Shown here one piece after another: positions 11,384 through 22,430 of a DNA stretch of 64,000 nt; the first letter of the stretch is position 1, and each line of letters starts with the position of its first letter. Origin of the DNA: Dactylorhiza incarnata. Its lineage: Eukaryota > Streptophyta > Magnoliopsida > Asparagales > Orchidaceae. The position numbers and the translations under genes are program-made. The stretch covers positions 1,240,001 to 1,304,000 of the forward strand of contig JAWHQI010000305.1 of the NCBI GenBank assembly GCA_033032865.1. Reading direction: 5' to 3'. The notes beneath the pieces are model-generated. The model made no database searches. It had not been told where the DNA came from and saw only the letters and a list, made by a program, of their open reading frames with translations.

Positions 11384-11854
11384 CCATGCCGCTGCTCCCT
11401 GCACTTCGCCGGTGGTCCCCTGGGGTCGGGAGAAGCCAACGCCCCCGTTTCCTCCAATTCTCGACCCAGCAACACCGGGGAGAACGCCTGCTGTAGCCGC
11501 TGACCACGCCGCTGCTCCCTGTACTTCGCCGGTGGTCCCCCAGGGTCGGGAGAAGCCGACGCCCCCATTTCCTCCCATTCCCGACCCTCCAATGCCCAGA
11601 CGCGCCGGATCGGGCGATCCCGACGCTTCAGTGGACCGATCGGGTCTTCCTCCGATCGGTTCTTCTGCGCTCGCTGTTTTCCCTTTCAATAGAGCCTTGA
11701 GCTCCTCTATACGCACGTCTACACGCTCCTCCAACCGCTGCGTAGATGTGCGCATCTCTTGCTCGATTGTGGCTACCGAATCCACCAATCCACCGTAGTT
11801 CTTCTCCAATGTTTCCAAACGGGTGATCTCTTCTTGCGTGCGGGTGGTGACCAT
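11384..11854 (-). pseudogene. N-terminal gag fragment of another Ty3/gypsy element
   Basis: The minus-strand frame starts M-V-T-T-R-T-Q-E-E-I and continues with a coiled-coil-like Leu/Glu/Arg segment of about 55 residues, as at the N-terminus of plant gypsy Gag polyproteins. It then has a Gly/Pro-rich part with a tandem duplication of about 100 bp (copies from about 11384 and 11500). No Gag core follows. The frame runs straight into the LTR of element A, so this is a truncated and fused remnant. Confidence 0.6.
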
Positions 11855-12119
11855 CGTGCGGGTGGTAACTTTATACTGATTTTTGTTCTAATTCTCTATG
11901 ATGTCTAGGTTCTTTATCTATGATGTAAAGTTTCTTAAGGTATAAATGACTAATACCTTTTATAAGTATTGTACCACATTTATTATCTTGTATTAGTCAT
12001 GGTTCTTTAACTTCTTGGTTTGGAGTTATTATTCTCTTTACATTACATACATGATTCATAGTAGAGCTCACCTTATGTTCTTAGTCCTTTTAAGTAATCT
12101 ATTGCCTCTCGCTTTCGAA

Positions 12120-12340
12120 GGAGCTAAATAGACTATTATTCCCCGCTAACTATGGAGCTGAGTAGAATATTATTCTCCTTCTACAATGGAGTTGAGTAGA
12201 CTATTATTCCCCTTCTTCACAGGATTTGAGTAGAGTATTATTCCCCATTTATAAAGGAACTGAGTGGATTATTATTCCCCATCTGTAATGGAGCTGAGGA
12301 GACAATTATCTCCTATTACAATGGAGTTAGTAAACTATGT
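12120..12340. repeat. 34-bp minisatellite, six copies plus a partial
   Basis: Successive units begin GGAGCTGAGTAG and carry TATTATTCCCC. The first five are 34 bp and the sixth 33 bp, with a partial seventh starting at 12323. Units differ by several substitutions. Confidence 0.9.
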
Positions 12341-13807
12341 ATTTAGGTGAACCTCTATTTTCTTTCTCTTTATTTTCATACACTTTTAATTTTCCCCAAT
12401 TTATTGCTTTCATATTTGGCTTATGCCATAAATTTAGTAGCGTGCTTCTCATAAAATATTAAGGTACATAGGGACCTTCTTATTGATCTAAAACCTTCAT
12501 TAAATTTGGTCTGATTGGTTAAGTTAACTGGATTCTTCTTGTGCATTTCTAAGCATATGGTGACTCACCCTCATTTAGATTTATTTTAGGTTAGCTTGGG
12601 GTTAGGGCGGCCGGTCACCCTTGGTCTCTATTTACTTTGTTCATTAGGATGAAACATGACTTTACTTAGGATGATACAAGCTTTGTGTGGGCGAACCTTA
12701 TTGTTGGAACCGGGATTCGGCCCAACGAGGAGCGGACCCCTAAGAGGGGGCAACTAGCACTTACTGATCCTGCAGAGGAACCTGACCGAAGACTTAGAAC
12801 TAAATACCGACCCTTTACTGCAGCGTGGAGGTCCCACCACACACCCGGAAGATCTTAGAGCGCTTCCCCTCCTAAGCCAAAGCTGAAGTCGGGCACCTTG
12901 GAGAGCCTGATGAGCTAACCAAAGATGTCCTAAGGAGGAAGAAGACAAAGATCTCTAATCCTCTCCAAAGATGCCCTTCAGGGTCTATATATAGTTTTTC
13001 TCTTCTGGTCTGCTAATAGCGTAGCTCCGCCTTTTAGTTTTACTATTCACACCCCAAACTGGCCTGCTAACAACCAAACTCCGCTGTTCTGAAAGGCTAT
13101 TGGCTGCCCACAAAGGGTATTTGGGTAAATTCAACCCTAGACCCTTACTGGGCGAATGGCCCGTGAAGGCGCCACTCGCCAGTCTTCCCGCGAGCGGGGC
13201 TCGCAAGGTCTCCCTATGCGTGCAGCCCGTGAAGGCACCACTCGCTAGCCCTCACTCGCCTGGGTCGCTTATGCGAGGCGGCGAGCCCTCACTCGCCTCG
13301 CCGTTGCTAAATGCACCCCGAAGCGACGAGCCTACACCTGCCTCTCCCTCGCACTACGCTCCTCGCAAAGAGGTAAGTCTGGCTCGCCTCGCCTCGCCCT
13401 TGCGACTCGCTCGCCGCGAGTTGGCGAGCCTCTACCCGTTTCGCCTATGCCCGATTCTCCATTTTACCCTTCGGCGAACACGGGGTTGTACACTTATAGA
13501 ATTAGGACTTAAAGCACACGCTCTCATCATGGTCAAGTCCCTTCTCCTCAATTTTTAATTTATTTACTCTTAGTTGGGGAGTGGATATACGTTCATTTTT
13601 AGGACCGTTCATCTTGCTTGGTTTTGGCCGAACCTATTCTTTAGGTCCATGCATATATTGGCTGAACCTTATAATTGTAACCTATTTTTAATCTATTCGC
13701 TAAATGGTCGAACCCCAGTAGATTAAGCCTATTGTTTTCCCTTCATTTTAGGGTGCTCGATATTCATAATTTTCTTTCCTTAAATGTTTTCATATTAGAT
13801 TAGGGGC
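12341..13807. other. No gene; GC-rich LTR-like remnant
   Basis: From about 12703 (TGTTGGAACCGGG) to about 13560 the sequence resembles the inside of an LTR. It has a TATATATAG box near 12992 and a GC-rich block around 13140-13450 full of CTCGCC/GCGAG repeats. No second LTR or target duplication was found, so the assignment is tentative. Open frames here are compositional. Confidence 0.4.
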
Positions 13808-14137
13808 ATTTACCTGGACCTCCCCTCTAAGTTTGCAAAATTACAGATTGCACCCCTCTTATTATTGAAATTACAAAAACCTCCCTTCAATGTTACAAAA
13901 CATAACATTTACCTCCCCTGAAGTTCACATTTCATAACATTCATGCACAAAAATACCCCCTTCGGAGTACATTTTTAGGGGGGGAGGGGTATTTTGTGCA
14001 TGGCTGTTATGAAATATGAACTTCAGGGGAGGTAAATGTTATGTTTTATAACATTCAGGGGAGGTTTTTATAATTTCAATAATAAGAGGGGTACAATCTG
14101 TAATTATGCTATCTTCCAGGGGAAGTTTTGGTAATTA
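13808..14137. mobile_element. Foldback MITE, family 1
   Basis: A near-palindrome of about 330 bp. The left arm (TTACCTGGACCTCCCCTCT, then GCACCCCTCTTATTATTGAAA) is repeated inverted in the right arm ending at about 14137. Related copies lie at 27938-28230 and, as pieces, at 26371-26480 and about 28273-28305. Confidence 0.75.
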
Positions 14138-14170
14138 TTCGTATTAGAGTATGATTAAAGCTTTTTAGGT

Positions 14171-14410
14171 AGCCTTCGGGAACGCGGACATAGGCGGTGC
14201 ATGGATGTCGTCGTCTCGTGCTATAAGGCGTTGAGCTAATTCCCTCAACGAGCGCAACCCTCATGTTTAGTTGCCACCATTTAGTTTGAATTTCTGAACA
14301 GATTGCTGGTGATAAGCCGAGGAAAGTGAGGGTAACGCCTTGTCATCATTGCCCCCTATGCGTTGGGCGACACACGTGTTACAATGGTCGGGACAAAGGG
14401 TCGCGATCTC
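14171..14410 (+). pseudogene. rrn16: Nuclear copy of a plastid 16S rRNA fragment (NUPT)
   Basis: The sequence contains GCCTTCGGGAACGCGGACA, CAACGAGCGCAACCCTC, GACACACGTGTTACAATGG and GGGACAAAGGGTCGCGAT. These are in the order found in the 3' third of plastid small-subunit rRNA. Many substitutions and small indels separate it from the plastid form, so it is an old non-functional transfer. It ends abruptly on both sides and no other plastid gene is adjacent. Confidence 0.88.
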
Positions 14411-14654
14411 CAACAAGTTCACCTGCCTTCATATTCGAAGTTAACCTACATGAATAATTAATTTCGATGGTAGTTAATAGAAGGTTCTTTTCTTTTCTTT
14501 AATTATAGAAATTAGCATTTCTATTCTAATTAATTATTAAAAATAGGTAATAAATTATAAAAATATTCTTTCTTACTTCTTGAATTCATTCAGTTAATTC
14601 CTTGATTTTTTCTTAAAGTATTTTAATTAAGGCTAATCTTATTTCCGCAAAATA

Positions 14655-15038
14655 CAACAACACTCAAGCCTTTATCCCACGATAGTGGGGTCGGCTATAT
14701 GGATCCTTTGTTTCCATTGCGCCCTATCTTTAGTCATAATCTCACTAATGGCTAAGTACATCTTGTCTTTCCTTATAGTTTCATTCCAAAATCTTTTTTG
14801 GTCTACCCCTCCCCCGTTTAACATGCCTAGTGGCTAAACTGTCACAACACCTAACGGGTGCCTCTAATGGTCTCCTTTGCACGTGTTCGAACCATCTTAA
14901 TCGAGCTTCTCACATCTTCGCTACAATTGGTGTCACTCCCGTCTTATCCTTGATACATTCATTCCTAATTTTATCCAGTCTCGTGTGTCCACACATCCAC
15001 CTAAGCATTCTCATCTCCGCAACTCCCATATTTTGCTA
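14655..15038 (-). mobile_element. 5'-truncated RTE-type LINE 3' end
   Basis: 384 bp, reverse complement of the 3' end of the LINE at 16779-17531. It shares the conserved C-terminal coding block and ends in CAACAACA at 14655 (GTTGTT tail on the minus strand). A perfect 15-bp target duplication TATTTCCGCAAAATA flanks it at 14640-14654 and 15039-15053. Confidence 0.88.
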
Positions 15039-15053
15039 TATTTCCGCAAAATA

Positions 15054-16778
15054 ATAAAATAAAATTTTCTTATTTAGTAAAAATAATAATAATCCATTTA
15101 GATGTTAATCTTGCTAAAATCCCATTTTATTCCCGCATTTACTAATTAATTATTTAGTTAAAAGGACATGATATCGCATACCCTCCATAAGCTTATGTAT
15201 TCAATTCGACAACACCTCGCTCTCGAGCACCACCGTACTCTCACTTCAATTGAAAATAAGCTCCTTATATTGATGGATACTCCAAACAATCCAACAACAA
15301 GTGAAGCCGCATACTCCAGCTATTTTTTTATTTACTTTTCACAATCTTTTGTGCGCACGTGCGCTAGGAAAAATCCATTTCTATAAGTCAATAATACCTC
15401 AACAGACCTCTTTCTTAAACCATTCTCTTGCACCACCTGCCTATCTTTCTAGTCTCCTTACACATTTTTGGCATCCTCATCCAAACTATGACATCAATGA
15501 CTTGGCCTATCCATCTTTATCTATTCAACAACAAATCATGCTTTAAAAATTTGGGTGTTTATATTAACACACCCCATTTGGCTATGCACACCCCCCAAAA
15601 AAATACCTGAAAACATTTTAACACACACGAGGGTATTCCTAAATGCATCCCCTTTCTCCCCGAAACAGAATCTCCCGCCACCCTTTGTCGTCCCCGTCCC
15701 CGACCCCTCACGATGCACGCCCAAATACCCGTGTGTTCCCATCTCCTCCTCACCATCCCCACTTTTCGCTATTTTCCTTTTATTTTCACAATTTTCAATC
15801 CTTCCAGTGCTGATCCAATCTCATCAGTCCAAGGAAAATCTCAGTGCGATATTCCTTCTTTGCGCCTGCACTTGCCTCCGTGGTCTAGGACTCTGGGTTT
15901 ACTTCCATTTTGCATTGCGAATTATTTGTATTCTCCCGTCATAGATGAAATTAGGGATTATTTTTCGTGGGTAAGGATTGGTTATAAATTTTGTCTCATA
16001 TTGGTTTGATTGTTTCTAAATTTTGGATGGATTGAAATTTGGAAACTATGCCAAGGAAGTGATATTTTGAGTTTAAAATACACAATACTTTTTGGGCATT
16101 TCTTATTTGCAAGTTTCGAGTGGGTGAAAGGTGAGTGGCCTCTGCACGGGTCATCTCGGTTGCACTTTCTTGGTGGGTTTATGGTTTTATGACGGCATGC
16201 TTGGTTTCTTCACTTCCATGAGGTTTTGCTGTGAAGGGAAGGGCTGGGGAAAGGGATGGTTTTTCGAGTTGAATGCCGAGATTTTTGATAGCCCAAGGAA
16301 ATTGATATTTACAGAGGAAGGGTAGCGTTGGTTGTAGAGATAGATTTACAGCAATCAGTCAGTTTTGGAGATTAATTTCGGTAAAGAAATTGCAGATGTT
16401 TTCTTCAGGGACAAGTTCTCAACTAGATGTGAGTGGAATGGCAGGGAGGTTTTATTTCCTAAAACATTTGTGTGGCCTTATTTATGTGCTAGAAGAAATT
16501 TTGTACTACTTTTGCTATGCTGGATTATATATAAATTTACTTATTTTTTTTATATATGTTTTGTTTGAAGACTAGCTAACATACATTTTGAGATGATTTT
16601 GCGAGCCGTGTATCAATTGATCAATAGACAAAAGGTTTCAAAACTCATTATAATATATGAGAAGAAATTTTGGTTTTCGGGCTGCGAATATCAATGGTGT
16701 GAAAATATGATTTCGTGGCTGCGCATATCAAAGGGCTGTGTATAGCGAGAGAGGATGTAATATAAACACCTAAATTTT
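15054..16778. other. AT-rich region, possible upstream leader of the NFRKB-like gene
   Basis: No coding exon could be identified. Around 15770-16000 there is a pyrimidine-rich stretch followed by a possible donor (GTGGGTAAGG at about 15968), in the style of a plant 5' leader and its intron. It could belong to the gene at 19734, but the link is inference only. Short frames here, such as 16390-16575 plus, have no recognisable similarity. Confidence 0.3.
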
Positions 16779-17531
16779 TTGTTTCAGACATCAGTAATCA
16801 TTAGAAAAGAAGGGTTTAGGTTGAGCAGGACAAAGACGGAGTATATAGAGCTTAAATTTAGTAGTGCAAGAAGGTCGGATGACTCCGTCATTAAATTGGG
16901 TGACCAAGATATTTCCCGCAGTGAGTGCTTTAAATATCTGGGATCGATAATTCAAAAAGATGGAGGTGTAGATAAAGATGTGATACATAGAATCCAAGCA
17001 GGTTGGTTGAAGTGGAGAGGCGCGTCCGGGATCTTATGTGATCGTAAAGTACCATTAAAACTTAAAGGCAAGTTTTACTGTACTGCATTTAGGCCAACAA
17101 TGCTCTACGGTTCTGAGTGTTGGGCAGTGAATGGTGCACATGAGCAAAAATTGGGAGTTGCGGAGATGAGAATGCTTAGGTGGATGTGTGGTCACACGTG
17201 ACTGGATAAAATTAGGAATGAATGTATCAGGGATAAGACAGGAGTGACACCAATTGTAGAGAAGATGCGAGAAGCTCGATTAAGATGGTTCAGACATGTA
17301 CATAGGAGACCATTAGAGGCACCTGTTAGGCGTTGTGAGAGTTTAGTCACTAGACATGTTAAACGGGGGAGGGGTAGACCAAAAAAGACTTGGAATGAAA
17401 CTATAAGGAAAGATATGATGTACTTAGGCATTAGTGAGGCTATGATTAAAGATAGGGCGCAATGGCGACAAAGGATCCATATAGCCGACCCCACTATAGT
17501 GGGATAAAGGCTTGAGTGTTGTTGTTGTTGT
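16779..17531 (+). pseudogene. Truncated RTE-clade LINE, end of reverse transcriptase ORF
   Basis: Two in-frame blocks encode the C-terminal part of a plant RTE-type LINE polyprotein. The first (16779-17201) has the motifs E-C-F-K-Y-L-G-S-I-I and L-Y-G-S-E-C-W-A. The second (to 17507) has the R-W-F-R-H-V and [10 protein letters not shown] motifs. They are separated by one in-frame TGA at 17199, at a position where an Arg codon CGA would need only a C-to-T change. The 3' end carries a GTTGTTGTT tail. The 5' end, including the catalytic RT core, is missing. It sits against the remnant LTR at 17537. Confidence 0.85.
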
Positions 17532-17943
17532 AAATGCATCTTTATGTATATCCCATTTGAGGGATAAATAAATTTGCACCTTTTATTTCCTCTCTAATAT
17601 TTCAACATGGTATCAGAGCTACGTTTTATTTCCTTCTTGAAATTTCTCGCCCTAATATGTTGGCGCCCTGAAATTTCGGGTTGGCGGCTTCCGCTCTCGC
17701 TCCCGTCTCTTTCTCCCGTAAGACGCTTCCGTCGTTGAGCTCCTCCGCTGCTTCTGATCCCGACGTCGCCCCCTCAGCTGCTCCTTCCGCCGATACCTTC
17801 TTGTCGCTGCTGTCGGTTGGGACGGGAGCGTCCGTACGCGCGCGACGATGCTGATGTTTCCGTCGCCGAGGATGTCTGTTGCTTCCGATTTGTCGCTGTT
17901 GTCAGTCGTCTCTCGTCACTCTCGGAGCTGCACTTCGTTCGTG

Positions 17944-18186
17944 ATGAATTCAAAAGACTCCGATTCAAACGTTAATGTTTCCACTGCCATTGGGGATCAT
18001 ACCAAAGACATCCCCGACAAGGTTCTCGCTCTAATATTCCAGGGTCTTGGGTTCAACGACCAGAAACGCTGCTCCCTCGTTTGTTGACGATGGCTTGCAG
18101 TCGAGGGTCAGAATCACCATCACATTTCCATCGACTACTCCAGATCCTATCAATTCCAGCCGATGCGACCCCTTCCGGGGTTTTGA
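17944..18186 (+). pseudogene. Captured F-box gene fragment (VFB/SKIP2-like)
   Basis: The frame reads I-P-D-K-V-L-A-L-I-F-Q, then R-C-S-L-V-C-stop-R-W-L, then V-E-G-Q-N. This is the F-box motif and start of the leucine-rich part of plant VFB/SKIP2-like F-box proteins, which normally read C-S-L-V-C-R-R-W-L. The stop TGA at 18085-18087 sits exactly where the family has Arg, so CGA to TGA explains it. The frame ends at 18186, without the leucine-rich repeats. The piece lies between the primer site and the purine tract of the surrounding LTR element, so it was transduced. A functional protein is unlikely. Confidence 0.78.
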
Positions 18187-18309
18187 ACTCTCGCCGATGT
18201 TGTAGCCTTGTAGTGTTCTTGGTCGTTTTTTTATGTGTCTTTGTCGTCCTAATATTTTTTGTGTTTCTTGTTCTGCCTATATGCACATGTGTTTCACGTG
18301 AGGGGGAGT

Positions 18310-18780
18310 GTTTGAGACGAAGGCGACTCAGTTGGTATTTCTTGATTTTCGCCTTAGTCCCACACGGCCCTCCAGACTTATGTCTTGTGTTGTTTGCATC
18401 TCCCCAATTTTCTTTGTTGATTTGTATGTGGAATGGTCTGTTGGTTGACTTGTATTCTAGCGGGTTGTGTCGTGTGGGAGTATCCCTGTCTTGTCTGTTG
18501 ATTTGCATTCCAGCGAGTTGTGTCGTGCGGGATTATCCTCGGTGACCCGCCTGATGACTTGTGTCCAGCGGGTTGTGTTGTGTGGGTGTTTCCCCGGTGG
18601 CCCGTCTGTATTCCAACGGGTTATGTCGTGTGGAACTGTATTGTGTGGGGCCATCCTTTGTGCGGATTATCCTCGATGAATTTTTCCCTGGTGACCGGTC
18701 TGATGATTTGTCCCACATCGCTTACCTACATTTTCTTTATCATTATATGATGTCCAAGCTAAAGGTTTCCTCTTCATCTT
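18310..18780. repeat. Degenerate tandem repeats in the Copia-type element
   Basis: About six diverged copies of a 40-85 bp block containing CCAGCGGGTTGTGT and GTGTGGG...CCCGGTG. Another GAGGGGGAGTGTTTGAG occurs at about 18301, so an older LTR start may be embedded here. Confidence 0.5.
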
Positions 18781-18789
18781 GAGGGGGAG

Positions 18790-18942
18790 TGTTAAAGTTA
18801 TCACATTATTAGTCTTTTAGCAGTGTTTGAGTTTAGTCACACATTATTGTATTGAAGTTTGTAAGTCCTTGTTGTTCTATAAATACCCCCTTTGGGGGAT
18901 GAATAAATTGCACCTTTTATTTTTCTCTCTAATATTTTAACA
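18790..18942 (+). repeat. 3' LTR of the F-box-bearing element
   Basis: 153 bp with TG...CA ends and a CTATAAATA box at about 18878. Its last 70 bp match the partial 5' LTR at 17537-17607. Confidence 0.78.
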
Positions 18943-19733
18943 CAAATAATTATTGAAAACTTCTTTCAAGCTTCCATTCAAACCATTTGCATAGACGGTG
19001 GAGGAGAGTATCAAGCTCTATCCACCTTGCCAAACGCGGTATTCAGCGTATCACCTCTCCACCTTACACTCGAGAATTTGTGCTTCATATTCTACTATCT
19101 TTTTCTTTTCTTATCAACCACATGCCTACATCCATTCTTAAAAATGACTCCCCTTATTTCAAATTTTGGGGAATCAATCAAAGATTCAAAGTACACCACC
19201 CTACACCGTTTTGAGTGCCTATGCTTCAACCCATGTACCACACAAACTTAAAACCCGATCCCATTCATGCGTCATATCTTGAATTATTCATAACTAATCA
19301 TGGCTTTCTGTCTTGAAACCAAATCCCATAAAAATTTATAGCTTAGAAGTTACCAATTTACTAAACACAGTTAGTTATTGCAGATGTTCTCAGGTAAGCA
19401 TATATCAAAAGTATCTCTCAATTTTTCACCTCAAATGCTTTGTTTTTATGGATAGGAACAAATTTTCAAGTCCTTGCATTTCACTCTTTTGAATTGTTTT
19501 AGCAAACAGGTCAATTGCTTATTTACATGCAGGATTTATATTCCCTTGTGTCATTTCTTTTTACCTCTGAACTCATTCTTATAATTGAGTGTTTCAAAGC
19601 ACTATTTGTTTGAACTTGCGCTTTATATTCTTTGCTTATTTTGCAGGCAATTTAATTGGCCTCTGATATATTATTTTTCACTTCCCAATTTTTGCATGAT
19701 CAGTTCTTTTTCCCGCGTGGGCCCCTCGCGCCA
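18943..19733 (+). other. Leader or intron upstream of the NFRKB-like coding exon
   Basis: AT-rich, without repeats or coding similarity. A good splice acceptor, TTATTTTGCAG, ends at 19646, and a second candidate (GATCAG) ends at 19703. The coding exon is therefore probably preceded by a spliced leader whose upstream exon I cannot place. Confidence 0.45.
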
Positions 19734-21371
19734 ATGGGCGTTATCAAGATTAGGCACCAGGGGCCTGTTAAAGACAATTATGCGCATCAATTTCCTCTAA
19801 ACTATATCGAAGATGAACTTGCTCAAGAGGATAGATTTTCATCAGGGGAAGATCATAACAATGATCCTGATGAATCCAATTTTTCGGATCCGGGCTGTGA
19901 GTATGCTTTGGTCAATGATCAGATCTCGACAATTCCTTATGAGCTGTATGAACTTGCAAATTTGAAGGATATTCTGTGTCTAGAAACTTGGAATTTTTGT
20001 TTAACTGAAGAAGAAAGGTTCCATCTTGCTGCTTATCTTCCAGATATGGACCAGGAAACATTTGAGCTTACAATCATAGAATTACTCAGAGGTGTCAATC
20101 TTTATTTTGGAAGTCCCCTGGAAATCCTCTTCCACAGGCTTAAAGGCGGATTTTATTCTCTGCAAGTGACCCGCCTTAGAGAAGGACTGCGATTCTTACA
20201 CGAGCGAGGACACTACCATTCTTTGAGATCTTACCATGAGAGCTTGGGTCAGAAATTTGTTGAGATGAGAAGGGTCTGGCGCAATAGTCGGCCTAACACT
20301 ACTGTCGAGGAACGAGTTCAAATTTTGAAGGAGAAAAGAAACAAAACCCCGGTCTATTTGGTCGATCTTAATGCATTTCCACATGATGAGGAGCATCCTT
20401 CCATGGTAACTGGGCTTTCGAGGAAGACAGCGTTTATAAATGATGAAGAGAGAGTCACTCATGGCCTTCCCATGGATTTGAACAACTTGAATAGCCGGAG
20501 AAAGGCTAAGGGAGTCTTAAAACTAAAGCCCCCTGAGGCGAGCTCAGCACTAAAGAAAATTGCTCCATCATTACATTCCGAGACCCGGGAACCATACCGG
20601 CGGCCACCGAAAGGTGTCCTCAAGGTTAAACCTAAGTCAGCTACCCTTGTAGAAAGCCTAAGGGCGAAAATAGTTCTCCGTGATCGAACTTCAGATAGTG
20701 TATTTTGTTCCAAACTCTCTCCTCATTCTGCTCCGCAGTCGGTTGGAGACGGCAGCATTTATAGAGGATCTCCAATGCCCAAGCGAAATAGTCTGAGTAT
20801 TTGTTCTAGACCATCCGATAATGCACAAAGCTTCTCAAGAAAGATGAAAATGGATAAAGGCATGAGAATGTCCTTCGGCGACTCCAGTTGTTTTGAAGAT
20901 AGCCTTGGCGGCCGGAAAATGGGAGTTCTCCGGCCAGCCTCTTCTAGATTTTACCAATCAGCCCGAGATAATGACCGAAGGAAGCTGATGCCACTTCGTG
21001 TCGGTGTACCAGAATCAGTAGTGAGAAACTCTATCGCCACAATTGCTTATCCGACGCTTCCAATGTCTCCCGACCGTTCAGAGTACCTGCGCAGGGATGA
21101 GCGGGACGGAGAGGGTGTTGAAAAAGGCTCCAGATTTCCCATAACATACAAGCGAAAAAAACCGCATACTAAGCTTAACACCCGTCGGAACCAAAAAAAC
21201 CCACCCATGGTATCTGGCATTGCACCTGCAGCCGCCGATGGAACCATTTTCAATCAAGCGGAGAAAACTAAAACTATTAGAATAAGAGTGAAGGGATGGA
21301 ATGATTACAAGGAAAGGATTTTGGATAGTCAACATTATGGCACTCCTTCCAAGTATCTGAAAGACTCTTAG
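19734..21371 (+). CDS. DEUBAD-domain NFRKB-like nuclear protein
   Basis: 545 residues from the first in-frame ATG at 19734; an upstream exon adding residues cannot be excluded, since the frame stays open back to the acceptor at 19646. Residues of about 65-190 form a DEUBAD domain of the plant NFRKB family: I-P-Y-E-L-Y-E-L, then C-L-T-E-E-E-R-F, Y-L-P-D-M-D-Q-E-T-F, F-G-S-P, then L-R-E-G-L-R-F and H-Y-H-S-L-R. The rest is basic and low-complexity. It has two K-G-V-L-K-(L/V)-K-P repeats and Arg/Lys clusters near the C-terminus that could act as nuclear localisation signals. NFRKB is a subunit of the INO80 chromatin-remodelling complex in animals. The same role here is inference from family membership. 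The frame is intact and codon use looks like a real gene. Confidence 0.88.
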   Translation: MGVIKIRHQGPVKDNYAHQFPLNYIEDELAQEDRFSSGEDHNNDPDESNFSDPGCEYALVNDQISTIPYELYELANLKDILCLETWNFCLTEEERFHLAAYLPDMDQETFELTIIELLRGVNLYFGSPLEILFHRLKGGFYSLQVTRLREGLRFLHERGHYHSLRSYHESLGQKFVEMRRVWRNSRPNTTVEERVQILKEKRNKTPVYLVDLNAFPHDEEHPSMVTGLSRKTAFINDEERVTHGLPMDLNNLNSRRKAKGVLKLKPPEASSALKKIAPSLHSETREPYRRPPKGVLKVKPKSATLVESLRAKIVLRDRTSDSVFCSKLSPHSAPQSVGDGSIYRGSPMPKRNSLSICSRPSDNAQSFSRKMKMDKGMRMSFGDSSCFEDSLGGRKMGVLRPASSRFYQSARDNDRRKLMPLRVGVPESVVRNSIATIAYPTLPMSPDRSEYLRRDERDGEGVEKGSRFPITYKRKKPHTKLNTRRNQKNPPMVSGIAPAAADGTIFNQAEKTKTIRIRVKGWNDYKERILDSQHYGTPSKYLKDS

Positions 21372-22044
21372 CGTTATTTCCGCGTCGGATAGGTGATTCA
21401 CGCGCCTCAACCTGTGCTGCCGTTCGTCTTTACCTCGCCATCGCTCGCCTTTCTTCGTCTTCGAAGCCGTCCTCACGGCACGGAGACTTCCCAAGACTGC
21501 TTTGAATCCGGGAACGAAATCTTCTGCCCCCAATTAAACTTAAGGTTTGGGGTAAGTCGCCGCTTAGTGGAGGTAATATGGCAGTTAGATTATATATGTA
21601 TACTTCTTTTAATCCTTTTCCAGTAGGTATCTATATTTTGTGTGTTATTAATCAATTCTTGCTGGTTTGACAAGCTGGTCCTGCCAGACACTCGTTCTGC
21701 TGTACATCTAAATCAGAGCATCAAAGTTTTACCATGATACCCAAAAAAATTACACGCGGTGAAGAATTGAAAGGTTTAAATTTCTGGGAATTTACTGATG
21801 GGAGATATGAAGAGAGTGGTAATTTGACATAATGGGAGATATGCAGAAGCATAAGAACATGGGAAGAGAGCAGTATTTTCACTGCTTCTATTTCTTTCAC
21901 TTGTACTTGTACATTTTGTCTCCATCCACTCTCTCTTAGTTCATTCTCTCTCTCTCTCTACCTCTTCATGTACTCTCTCTCTACATCTTCATGTACTCTC
22001 TCTTAGTTCACTCTCCCTCTCTCTATCGGATGATTTATTTTTAG
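21372..22044 (+). other. 3' flank of the NFRKB-like gene
   Basis: No coding similarity. It probably includes the 3' untranslated region. The second half has runs of CTCTCT, and no clear polyadenylation site can be fixed. Confidence 0.45.
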
Positions 22045-22201
22045 GTAGGGTGAGCGTATATTTGATCAATGCGGGTGAGTCTGAGCCGTTCGATCAGCTG
22101 ATCGGACGACCAACTGAAAAGATAAAAAAATTGGCCGGATTTTAACAGAGCCTCAGATTTCCGGCCGCATCCCGCACCGATCAAATATACGCTCAACCTA
22201 C
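22045..22201. mobile_element. Short MITE with about 31-bp inverted termini
   Basis: Starts GTAGGGTGAGCGTATATTTG and ends CAAATATACGCTCAACCTAC. The similarity may extend weakly outward by about 20 bp on each side, so the outer limits are uncertain. Confidence 0.75.
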
Positions 22202-22430
22202 GCAAAAATTGCTCCCATCGGATGGAGATCCTTTCCATTTGAAACAAATGAATACTATCCATTTCACGATGAAGATTAATCCTTAGTTATTCAATGAGTG
22301 TAATTTTTTCTGTATATATGAAAAGATAAGATTACTTAACCCATTGGATCCTTAAGAATAGATCTTGACCATGAAATGGATAATATTCATTTGGCCCCAA
22401 ATAGTGAGGATTCAAGGGGGAGAATATTCT

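Larger units (their letters stand above)
17537..18942 (+). mobile_element. Copia-type non-autonomous LTR element with a captured F-box fragment
   Basis: The 3' LTR is 18790-18942 (TGTTAAAG...TTAACA, 153 bp) after the purine tract GAGGGGGAG at 18781-18789. A partial 5' LTR (17537-17607) ends in TTTCAACA, its upstream part missing where the LINE ends. The primer site TGGTATCAGAGC is at 17608-17619. The 1.2-kb internal region has no gag or pol. It carries a piece of an F-box gene (17944-18186) and then degenerate repeats. Confidence 0.78.

Noticed and set aside
12120..12340. CRISPR-like array of 34-bp units
   Set aside because: Units are contiguous tandem repeats with no unique spacers, in a plant genome.
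14171..14410. Functional rRNA gene or bacterial contamination
   Set aside because: Only about 240 bp are present, the match is to plastid-type 16S with many changes, and plant repeats with clean target duplications lie close by.
19656..19733. Upstream start for the NFRKB-like protein
   Set aside because: The open frame upstream has no ATG before 19734 and its residues look like translated leader or intron sequence; a spliced upstream exon remains possible.
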